Shown: piece by piece, positions 55,592 to 62,804 of the stretch
Numbering within the stretch: the first letter of the stretch is position 1
How the letters are laid out: the number at the start of each line of letters is the position of its first letter
NCBI RefSeq assembly: GCF_017114865.1
Contig: NZ_JADEYH010000006.1
Location: forward strand, 62,001 to 126,000
DNA from: Streptomyces verrucosisporus
GTDB taxonomy: Bacteria > Actinomycetota > Actinomycetes > Streptomycetales > Streptomycetaceae
DNA: 64,000 nucleotides
Direction of reading: 5' to 3'
Notes under the pieces: model-generated
The model's database searches: none
Told to the model about the DNA's origin: nothing
What the model saw: the letters and a program-made list of their open reading frames with translations, nothing else
Translations under genes and position numbers: made by a program

Positions 55592-56878
55592 ATGAGCCGC
55601 CCGGGGACCACCGCGGGCCCGGTCGCGCACACGGGGGCGGACGCGGACGTGGTCGTGGTCGGCGCGGGAGCCGCGGGGCTGTCGCTGGTCCGCCACCTCC
55701 TCGACGTCTCCTCCCCCTCCGCTCTCTCGGTCGCGGTGGTGGAGCCGCCGCCTGGTCCTGTCCGCAGTCCCGAGCGCACCTGGTGCTTCTGGGAGGAGGA
55801 GGGGGCGGGAGCCGGAAGGCCCGGCGCCGGGCTCGGCGCGCCCGTCACCGCGTCCTGGCGGCGGCTGCTGGTGCGGGGTCCCGGTGGGGAGACCCTGGGC
55901 GGTGACAGCCCCCGGCGCTATCTGATGGTCCGCTCCGCGGACTTCATCCGTGCGATGGACGCCCGTCTGGCCGCCGTCGGCGCCGTCACCCGTGTCACCG
56001 GCACCGTCACCGCCGTCGGGGACGTGCCGCACGGCGCGCGGGTGAGCGGCACGGACGCCGATGGGCGGCCCTTCGCGCTCACCGGCCGCTGGGTGTTCGA
56101 CTCGCGTCCGCCGCGGGTCCTGCCGCCCGCCCACACCACCTTGCTGCAGCACTTCCGGGGCTGGTTCGTGCGTACCGCCGAGGACCGCTTCGACCCGGGC
56201 ACGGCGGAGCTGATGGACCTGCGCACCCCGCAGCCGCGGCGTGGGCTGTCCTTCGCCTACGTCCTGCCCCTCACCCCGCGCGAGGCCCTGGTGGAATACA
56301 CCGAGTTCTCCCCCTCGCCCCTGAGCGTCCGGGAGTACGAGGCCGCGCTGCGGCACTACACCGAACGCGTCCGCCCGCTGGGCGAGTTCACCGTCACCGG
56401 AGCCGAGCAGGGTGTCATCCCCATGACCGACGGGCGCTTCGCGCGCCGGGCCGGGCGCTCGGTGTTCCGCATCGGCACGGCGGGCGGCGCCACCCGTCCC
56501 TCGACCGGCTACACCTTCGCCACCGTCCAGCGTCAGAGCGCACAGGTGGCCGCGGCACTCGCGGCCGGGCGCGCCCCTGTGCCGCCCCGGCCGCACGCCC
56601 GCCGCCATCTGGCCATGGACGCCGCGCTGCTGCGCGCCCTGGCCACCGGCCGGGTGGACGGCGCGGACTTCTTCGCCCGCCTCTTCCGCCGCAACCGGCT
56701 GGACAGCGTGCTGCGCTTCCTCGACGGCCGATCCGCGTTCCACGAGGAGGTCGCGATCGGTCTGCGCTCCCCCATATGGCCGATGGCGCGCTCCCTGGCC
56801 GAACTTCCCCTCCTGCCGCGCCGGCCGTCCGCCGCCGTGCCGCGGCCCGGTGATCCCCACCAGCGAAAGGCCTGCTGA
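55592..56878 (+). CDS. crtY: Lycopene beta-cyclase (428 aa)
   Basis: CrtY-type FAD/NAD-binding cyclase turning lycopene into beta-carotene. DVVVVGAGAAGLSLVRHLLD at about residues 18-37, SPERTWCFWEE at about 62 (typical of the CrtY family), the LMDLRTPQPRRGLSFAYVLPLTPREALVEYTEFSPSP block, and GTAGGATRPSTGYTFATVQRQSA near 295, all collinear with known cyclases. ATG 55592 follows GGGGAGGGAGCGCGG. Stop and crtU start share a base (TGATG), coupling the two enzymes that act in sequence. Confidence 0.92.
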   Translation: MSRPGTTAGPVAHTGADADVVVVGAGAAGLSLVRHLLDVSSPSALSVAVVEPPPGPVRSPERTWCFWEEEGAGAGRPGAGLGAPVTASWRRLLVRGPGGETLGGDSPRRYLMVRSADFIRAMDARLAAVGAVTRVTGTVTAVGDVPHGARVSGTDADGRPFALTGRWVFDSRPPRVLPPAHTTLLQHFRGWFVRTAEDRFDPGTAELMDLRTPQPRRGLSFAYVLPLTPREALVEYTEFSPSPLSVREYEAALRHYTERVRPLGEFTVTGAEQGVIPMTDGRFARRAGRSVFRIGTAGGATRPSTGYTFATVQRQSAQVAAALAAGRAPVPPRPHARRHLAMDAALLRALATGRVDGADFFARLFRRNRLDSVLRFLDGRSAFHEEVAIGLRSPIWPMARSLAELPLLPRRPSAAVPRPGDPHQRKAC

Positions 56879-58476
56879 TGACAGACCCGAGAATTCCGTT
56901 CCCGTACCCGCTCGCGGGCCAGGGCCGCACCCGGCTCGCCCGCGACCGCTACGCCGTGCACCGGCCGGCGCCCGCCGGGGCGGCCCGCGTCGGCGACCGC
57001 GAGGTGCGTGCCGCGGTGGTGGGCGGCGGCATCGCCGGGCTCACCGCCGCCACCGCGCTGGCCGAACGCGGTGTGGCCGTGGACCTGCTGGAACGCGGGG
57101 AGGTGCTGGGCGGGCGCGTCGGGGGCTGGTCCACGAAGCTGGCCGACGGCACGTCCGTCACCATGAGCCGCGGCTTCCACGCCTTCTTCCGGCAGTACTA
57201 CAACCTGCGCAATCTGCTGCGGCGTATCGACCCGGCCCTGTCGATGCTCACCCCGCTGCCGGACTATCCGCTGTGGCACAGCGGCGGAGCGCGGGACAGC
57301 TTCGCGCGGGTGCCCCGCACCCCGCCGTGGAGCGTGCTGGGCTTCACCGCCCTCAGCCCGACCTTCACCCCCGCGGGACTGGCGGGCATGAACCCCCGTG
57401 CGGCGCTGTCCCTGCTCGACGTGCGGGTGCCGGAGGTCCACGAGCGGCTGGACGGCGTGAGCGCCGCGGAGTTCCTGGACTCCGTCAACTTCCCCGAACC
57501 CGCCCGGCACCTGGCCTTCGAGGTGTTCTCCCGCAGTTTCTTCGCCGATCCGCGCCGGTTGTCGGCGGCCGAACTGGTGCTGATGTTCCACATCTACTTC
57601 CTGGGCTCGGCCGAGGGGCTGCTCTTCGACGTCCCTGACGGCCCCTTCCCCGCCGTTTTGTGGGATCCGCTGGCCGCCCGGCTGGAGCGGCTGGGGGCGC
57701 GGGTGCGCACCGGCACCGCCGTGGAACTGGTGCGACCCGAGCGGGACGGCTTCACCGTGGTGACGGCCGGGGGCCGGGGACCGGGGGCGGAGCGGGGCGA
57801 GCGTTACGACGCGGTCGTCCTGGCCGTGGACGGCGCGGGCCTGCGCGCCCTGGTCGACAACTCCCCGCAGCTGGGCGGTCCCGGCTGGCGGGCGTCGGTC
57901 GGGCGGCTGCGCGAGGCCCCGCCCTTCCTGGTCTCCCGATACTGGCTGGGCCGGCCCGTGGCCGCCGACCGGCCGGGTTTCCTGGGCACCAGCGGCTACG
58001 GCCCACTGGACAACGTCAGCGTCCTGAACCGGTGGGAGGGCGAGGCCGCCCGCTGGGCCGCTCGGACGGGCGGCAGCGTGGTGGAGCTGCACGCCTACGC
58101 CGTCGATCCCGGCGCGGACCGGGCAGCCGTCCAGCGGGCTGCCCTGGCCGAGCTGGCCCGCGTCTACCCGGAGACGGCCGATGCCCCGGTCGTCGACGAG
58201 CGGCACGAGTGGCGGCAGGACTGCCCGCTGTTCGCCACCGGCACCTGGCGGGACCGGCCGGGGGTGCGCACCGGCCACCCCCGGCTGGTGCTCGCCGGTG
58301 ACCTGGTGCGCACCACGCTGCCGGTGGCGCTGATGGAGCGGGCGGCCACCACCGGTTTCGAGGCCGCCAACGCGCTGCTGGCCACCTGGGGGGTGCGCGG
58401 TCATCCGCTGCTGACGGTGCCGCGCCGGGGCCGCTCGGCGCCGCTGCGGCTGCTGGCCTCGGCACTCGGCGGCTGA
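56878..58476 (+). CDS. crtU: Carotene beta-ring desaturase/methyltransferase CrtU (532 aa)
   Basis: Forms the aromatic phi end rings of isorenieratene from beta-carotene by desaturation with methyl migration. FAD-binding AAVVGGGIAGLTAATALAERGVAVDLLE (about 41-68), then SRGFHAFFRQYYNLRNLLRRIDP, the central FEVFSRSFFADPRRLSAAELVLMFHIYFLGSAEGLLFDVP block and the C-terminal RLVLAGDLVRTTLPVALMERAATTGFEAAN. These blocks distinguish CrtU from CrtI. Shares a base with the crtY stop (TGATG). Convergent with the gene at 58521; only 44 bp of sequence lies between, with a small direct repeat (GGTCAGAAG). Confidence 0.92.
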   Translation: MTDPRIPFPYPLAGQGRTRLARDRYAVHRPAPAGAARVGDREVRAAVVGGGIAGLTAATALAERGVAVDLLERGEVLGGRVGGWSTKLADGTSVTMSRGFHAFFRQYYNLRNLLRRIDPALSMLTPLPDYPLWHSGGARDSFARVPRTPPWSVLGFTALSPTFTPAGLAGMNPRAALSLLDVRVPEVHERLDGVSAAEFLDSVNFPEPARHLAFEVFSRSFFADPRRLSAAELVLMFHIYFLGSAEGLLFDVPDGPFPAVLWDPLAARLERLGARVRTGTAVELVRPERDGFTVVTAGGRGPGAERGERYDAVVLAVDGAGLRALVDNSPQLGGPGWRASVGRLREAPPFLVSRYWLGRPVAADRPGFLGTSGYGPLDNVSVLNRWEGEAARWAARTGGSVVELHAYAVDPGADRAAVQRAALAELARVYPETADAPVVDERHEWRQDCPLFATGTWRDRPGVRTGHPRLVLAGDLVRTTLPVALMERAATTGFEAANALLATWGVRGHPLLTVPRRGRSAPLRLLASALGG

Positions 58477-58520
58477 GAGGCAGCCCCGGCGGCCGAGGGG
58501 TGGTCAGAAGGCGGGAGCGG

Positions 58521-59069
58521 TCAGAAGACGGGGAACGGCAGGGCTCCGGCGGCGGCCGGCAGGGCGCGCTCGTGCTCCAGCAGCGTCCGCTTGCGCTCCA
58601 CTCCCCCGCCGTAACCGGTCAGGGCGCCGTCGGCTCCGACGACACGGTGGCAGGGCACGATGACGCCGACCGGGTTCCTTCCGTTGGCGAGGCCGACGGC
58701 GCGGGAGGCCGTCGGCCTGCCGATGTGCCCGGCGAGCCGGCCGTAGGTCCAGGTCCGTCCGTGGGGGATCTCGCGCAGCGCGGCCCAGACACGTCGCTGG
58801 AACGGTGTTCCGTACAGCCTCAGCGGCAGGTCGAAGGTCTCGCGGCGCCCGGCGAAGTACTCCTCCAGCTGCCGGGCCGTCCCGGCGAGCGGCAGCCCGT
58901 CAGGCTCCGGCAGCCGCTCACCGAAGACCGACTCGTCGGGCCGGTACCGCTGGGCCTCCATGTAGAGGCCGATCAGATGCTCCTCCTCGGCGACCAGGGT
59001 GAGCGGGCCGCAGGGGCTGTCGACGACGGTGTGCGCGCGCCTTCCGGGCGCCCGGGGCACTGCGGGCAC
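58521..59069 (-). CDS. ogt: Methylated-DNA-protein cysteine methyltransferase (182 aa)
   Basis: Repairs O6-alkylguanine by irreversible transfer to its own cysteine. Active site NPVGVIVPCHRVVGADGALTGYGGG (Cys about residue 145), preceded by the winged-helix segment GTPFQRRVWAALREIPHGRTWTYGRLA. The N-terminal ribonuclease H-like domain (VVDSPCGPLTLVAEEEHLIGLY) is present, no Ada zinc domain. GTG 59069 follows GGAGACCCAGCAC. Ends convergently with crtU. Confidence 0.9.
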   Translation of the reverse strand: MPAVPRAPGRRAHTVVDSPCGPLTLVAEEEHLIGLYMEAQRYRPDESVFGERLPEPDGLPLAGTARQLEEYFAGRRETFDLPLRLYGTPFQRRVWAALREIPHGRTWTYGRLAGHIGRPTASRAVGLANGRNPVGVIVPCHRVVGADGALTGYGGGVERKRTLLEHERALPAAAGALPFPVF

Positions 59070-59208
59070 GTGCTGGGTCTCCTCTCGGCCGCGGTCCGGA
59101 CGGGACCGGTCCGCTCCGCACCAGCATGGCCCGCCGCCCGCCCCCGGACCGGCGGTTTCCGGACGCCTACCCCCGGGCGGGGCGGGGTGCGGTCGCCGCC
59201 GGGCACCG

Positions 59209-59598
59209 TCAGAGGGCACCGGGCCGCTGCTCCGGCTCCCCCGGCTGTCCCGGGGTCTCCTGCTCGGGCGGTGCGGTGAGGTACTCCAGGGTGCCGGTGA
59301 TCTCCAGGAACCGTTCCAGGAAGGAAGGGCGGTTGTCGAGGTGGAGGCGGGTGCCGTGGACACCGGCGAGGCGGTGGATGAGCAGCAGTCCGGAAAGTCC
59401 CGTGGAGTCGCAGGTGCTCAGCGCGGCGAAGTCGAGGTGGAGGTCGTCCGGCGCCGGCCGGCCGCCGAGGTGCAGACGTACGGCCCCGACCAGTTCCTCG
59501 GTGGTCTCGTAGTCGAGGTCGCCGGTGACGCGGAGCCGGGCGGTACCGGGGCCGGTCTCGGCCGCGAGTGCGAAGGAGGGGCGGTGCATGGGTGTCAT
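59209..59598 (-). CDS. STAS-domain anti-sigma factor antagonist (129 aa)
   Basis: Anti-anti-sigma protein of the SpoIIAA/RsbV type. ARLRVTGDLDYETTEELVGAV leads into strand-helix structure, and the phosphorylatable serine motif is FAALSTCDSTGLSGLLLIHRL (Ser in DSTG, about residue 65). Dephosphorylated STAS proteins bind anti-sigma kinases and free a sigma factor. Start ATG overlaps the stop of the B12-binding gene (ATGA), which in turn overlaps the PP2C gene: a three-gene partner-switching unit. The matching kinase/sigma factor is not in the window. Confidence 0.87.
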   Translation of the reverse strand: MTPMHRPSFALAAETGPGTARLRVTGDLDYETTEELVGAVRLHLGGRPAPDDLHLDFAALSTCDSTGLSGLLLIHRLAGVHGTRLHLDNRPSFLERFLEITGTLEYLTAPPEQETPGQPGEPEQRPGAL

Positions 59599-60737
59599 TC
59601 GGGCTTTCCGTGGCCGGTGGTGTCGGAGGTGGGGGCAGGGGCGGGGGCGGTGCACGCGCCGAGGGCCCGGTGTGCCTGTTCCAGCAGGCGGGTCGCGCGG
59701 GGGAAGTCCTTCAACCGACCGGCCAGCAGGTCCAGCGCGGGGCGAAGGGAGTGGGCGGGGACCTTGCGGGCGGTGAGGATCTGCGCGGTCCAGGTGATGA
59801 AGCCGGTGAACAGCTCCTCGTCGTCGACGTAGAGGGCGGTGGACAGGAAGTCGACGATGTGGGCGATGTCCTCGGCGGTGTGCTGCCGCTGGCGTTCGGT
59901 GTACTCGCGCATGGCCGGGAACCGCTCCTCCAGCCCGGCCATGGTCTCCCCCACCAGCCGGGGGGCGGTGCGCGAGATCATCGTGTACTCCTGGTCGGCC
60001 AGGTGGGGCAGGTCGTCGACCGGGTGGTGCGCGGAACGCGGGCCGGGCAGCAGCGGCGCCTCCCCGCCCAGCCTGTCGGCGGCGGCGCGGGCGTCCGGGG
60101 CCCAGGCGTCGGCGCCCAGCAGGCGTGCGTAGCGTCCGTCGGGGCCGAAGGCCGCGCCGCCGGCCAGCACCGGGGTGCCGGCCGCCTGGCAGGCGGTGAT
60201 CGCGGCGTGGGCGGTGGGCAGGCGGGTGGGAATGGAGGAGGACAGCGCGACGGCGCAGGGCCCCGTGCGGTGCAGGTGCGCTATCAGGTGCGGGACGGGG
60301 ACCTGGGCGCCGAGGAAGTCGACCTGCCAGCCGCGCAGCGACAGCACCTCGGCGAGCAGCCGGGCGGGCAGGGCGTGCCACTCGCCGTCCACACAGGCGA
60401 CCGTGACGCGGCCCGCACCGGCGCCGGGGCGGGCCGCGCCGCGCACCCGGTGGGCGAGTGCGGCGATGATCCGGTCGTTGATGGCGGTGGCGGCGTGCTC
60501 CTGCGCCACGGTGATGCGGTCGGCGGCCCACTCGGTGCCCACCTTCCGCTGGACGGGCGCGATGACGTCCAGCAGTACCGCCTCCGGTTCCGTGCCGGCG
60601 TCCAGCGCGGCGAAGACGGCCTCGGAGGCCGCGTACTCGTCGCCCTCGCGGACGGCGTCCCACAGTCTCTCCCGTGCCGCGCACGGATCGGCCGCGGAGT
60701 CCGCGGCGGTGGAGGCGTGGTCTGTGTGGATGGTCAT
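59595..60737 (-). CDS. CarH-like cobalamin-binding sensor in a partner-switching operon (380 aa)
   Basis: Two B12-binding subdomains without a DNA-binding domain: a helical bundle (residues 25-100) carrying W-x9-EH (WAADRITVAQEH, about 72-83), then a Rossmann domain (about 105-215) with GEWHALPARLLAEVLSLRGWQVDFLGAQVP, where the His of GEWH is in the lower-axial-ligand position of CarH, and SSSIPTRLPTAHAAI. Residues 250-360 form an additional helical domain of unknown type. W-x9-EH is the hallmark of adenosylcobalamin photoreceptors and absent from ordinary B12 methyltransferases. Flanked by ATGA overlaps with a PP2C phosphatase and a STAS protein, so I infer a light or cobalamin input to sigma-factor control. 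Confidence 0.8.
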   Translation of the reverse strand: MTIHTDHASTAADSAADPCAARERLWDAVREGDEYAASEAVFAALDAGTEPEAVLLDVIAPVQRKVGTEWAADRITVAQEHAATAINDRIIAALAHRVRGAARPGAGAGRVTVACVDGEWHALPARLLAEVLSLRGWQVDFLGAQVPVPHLIAHLHRTGPCAVALSSSIPTRLPTAHAAITACQAAGTPVLAGGAAFGPDGRYARLLGADAWAPDARAAADRLGGEAPLLPGPRSAHHPVDDLPHLADQEYTMISRTAPRLVGETMAGLEERFPAMREYTERQRQHTAEDIAHIVDFLSTALYVDDEELFTGFITWTAQILTARKVPAHSLRPALDLLAGRLKDFPRATRLLEQAHRALGACTAPAPAPTSDTTGHGKPE

Positions 60738-62392
60738 GCCGTGTACCTGCCCCGGGTGTGGCCGTCCACCGCGCTGAGGTGCACGGTGCGCGGCGCGGTG
60801 ATGGCGACGACGGCCATGTCGTCGTGGCTTCTTCCGGCGACCCACTGGCCGGCGAGCATCTGGACGCGTTCGACCACCGCCTCCGCCGGCATGGCCGCGC
60901 ACTCTCCGAGCGCGTCCTTCAGCCGCCGCTCCCCGAACATCTCGCCGCCCAGGGGACCGCCGCGGGCCTCGGTGATGCCGTCGGTGTACAGCAGGCACGT
61001 CTCGCCCGGCGCGAGCTCGACCGTGGCCGTGCGCGCCCGGATCCTCGGCAGCACGCCGATCAGGGATCCGCGCGTGTCGGCCTCCTCCACCTTCCCGTCG
61101 GCGCGCACGATCAGCGGCGGAGGGTGGCCGGCGCTGGTCAGCCTGAGTCTGATGTGGTTCTCCACGCGGGCGGCGGAGGCCAGTACGAGGGTGGCGAAGC
61201 GGGTGTGGTGCGAGCTGACCAGCGCGCCGTTGAGCAGGCCGAGCATGCGCGGATGGTCGTCGGCCATCGGCAGCAGCGCGTGCAGCGTGTTGCGGATCTT
61301 CCCGGTCAGGACGGCCGCCTCCAGCCCCTTGCCGCACACGTCGCCCAGGACGATCAGGGACTCCTCGTCCGGCCCGGCCGCGGGGTGGAGGTCGTAGAAG
61401 TCGCCGCCGACCCACTCCTTGAGCTCCGAGGCGCGGTAGCCGCCGGCGAACTCGACTCCGTGCACCCGGCGCAGCTTCGGCGGGAACAGCTCACGCATCA
61501 GCGTTTCGGTGATGGCGGCCTGCTCGGCGTACAGGCGGGCGGCCGACAGCGCGGCTCCGGCCCGGGCGGCGAACAGCCTCGCGAAGATCTCCTCGCTCCG
61601 GCTGAACGCGGTGTGGCCGGTGCGGCGCAGCAGGACCAGGGCCCCGGCCGGTACGCCGTGGCCGGGCAGGGGTGTGACCACCACCGAGCCCGCCGGTCCG
61701 TCGAACCGGGGCGGCACGACCCAGTCGGGCAGCAGCGCGGGGTCGATCCAGCGCGAGGGCGCGGGCGGGAACCCCTGGAGCGCCTCGCTCAGGCCCGGCA
61801 CCGTCTCCGGGTCCGCCTCGACCGTGCCGTGCACCGGGCCGTCGGGGGCGCTGTATGTGACCGGCAGTCTGCGTCCGGCCGCCGGGGCGATCAGCACGGC
61901 CGCGTCCGCCAGGTGCCGCACGGCCAGGCGCACGGTCGCCTCCATGCACCGCTCGACGTTCAGGGTGCCCGAGAGGGTCTCGGACACCTCCGCGAGAAAG
62001 GCGGTGCGTTCCCGCTCGCCGCGCAGGGCGTCCTCGGCCAGGCGCAGTTCGGTGTCGTCGAGCAGCCACCACACCACGACGCCGTTCCCGCCCCGGGCCG
62101 GATGCGCCCGCAGGATCCGCCCGCCGGCCTCGCCCCCGGGCGGCTCGCCCGGACCGGAGAGCGGGCTGGGGGAGGCGGTCAGGCGCCGGTGGGCGTCGGC
62201 CAGCCAGTGCGGCACCGCCTCCTCCAGCCGTGCGCCGGGCACCGCCTGCGGAAGCAGCCCGGTGGCGACCGTGTTGGCCCCCACCACCACGCCGGACGGA
62301 TCCACCGCCACCACCGCGCAGGGCGCGTCGTCCCACGCGGCACCGGTTCCGGTGCCGCGCGGCCGGGCAGATGAGTCCTCGGAGATCGTCAC
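60734..62392 (-). CDS. PAS-GAF-SpoIIE (PP2C) phosphatase (552 aa)
   Basis: RsbU/SpoIIE-like serine phosphatase. A PAS-like N-terminal domain (residues 20-150), a GAF domain (about 165-310, EVSETLSGTLNVERCMEATVRLAVRHLADAAVL...) and a PP2C domain (about 340-540) with metal-binding VGGDFYDL, LGDVCGKGLEAA, and DDMAVVAI. It would dephosphorylate a STAS protein, most simply the one two genes downstream. Start GTG 62392 is the most reasonable, though its ribosome site is poor; the frame is open further upstream into the palindrome region without family likeness. Stop overlaps the B12 gene start (ATGA). Confidence 0.87.
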   Translation of the reverse strand: MTISEDSSARPRGTGTGAAWDDAPCAVVAVDPSGVVVGANTVATGLLPQAVPGARLEEAVPHWLADAHRRLTASPSPLSGPGEPPGGEAGGRILRAHPARGGNGVVVWWLLDDTELRLAEDALRGERERTAFLAEVSETLSGTLNVERCMEATVRLAVRHLADAAVLIAPAAGRRLPVTYSAPDGPVHGTVEADPETVPGLSEALQGFPPAPSRWIDPALLPDWVVPPRFDGPAGSVVVTPLPGHGVPAGALVLLRRTGHTAFSRSEEIFARLFAARAGAALSAARLYAEQAAITETLMRELFPPKLRRVHGVEFAGGYRASELKEWVGGDFYDLHPAAGPDEESLIVLGDVCGKGLEAAVLTGKIRNTLHALLPMADDHPRMLGLLNGALVSSHHTRFATLVLASAARVENHIRLRLTSAGHPPPLIVRADGKVEEADTRGSLIGVLPRIRARTATVELAPGETCLLYTDGITEARGGPLGGEMFGERRLKDALGECAAMPAEAVVERVQMLAGQWVAGRSHDDMAVVAITAPRTVHLSAVDGHTRGRYTA

Positions 62393-62804
62393 AAGCGGGG
62401 GTCCGCGTACCGCGGGCCCCACCACCTTTCTGCTGGATGAACGCTGAACGGAACGCCGGGCAGGACGCCGAACAGAGAATTGCCCTCCGGCAACCTTCCC
62501 CCGGATGCCGCGATCAAGGCAACCGCGATGCCCGCAGGTGCTCCGTCTTTCCGGGCGGACCGGTCCGCCCGGAAAGACGGAGCACCTGCGGGAGAGCGCC
62601 TCGTGCACGTCTCCCGCCTGCCCCATGAGAACAATCGGCGAGGTGGGTTACGGGGGGAAAACGAGGATTTCGGAGGGATCGTGATAAACATCACCGCCCC
62701 GGCTCCGTCCCGCGTCCGCCTCGCCGCCGAAGCGGGGCCGGGGGGCGGCCACCCGCGAGTGCGCGCGTACGGCGCCACGCGAGGACGCCACGCCTGAATG
62801 AATA
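62393..62804. other. 412-bp intergenic region between divergent regulators
   Basis: No credible gene. It contains a perfect 62-bp palindrome (62531-62592) and, at about 62630-62700, an AT-richer stretch (GGGGGGAAAACGAGGATTTC, GTGATAAACATC) that may hold the promoter for the PAS gene. Small open frames here only read the palindrome arms. Confidence 0.6.
62531..62592. repeat. Perfect 62-bp palindrome (31-bp arms, no spacer)
   Basis: Left arm 62531-62561 and right arm 62562-62592 are exact reverse complements with no loop bases; pairing stops at 62530/62593. Mixed composition (includes CTTT/AAAG), not a simple GC hairpin. Lies between two divergently transcribed genes, so it is not placed to terminate either. 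Confidence 0.9.

Noticed and set aside
62389..62797. Small open frames on both strands across the 62-bp palindrome
   Set aside because: Both arms simply encode the same peptide because they are reverse complements; no start region or family support.
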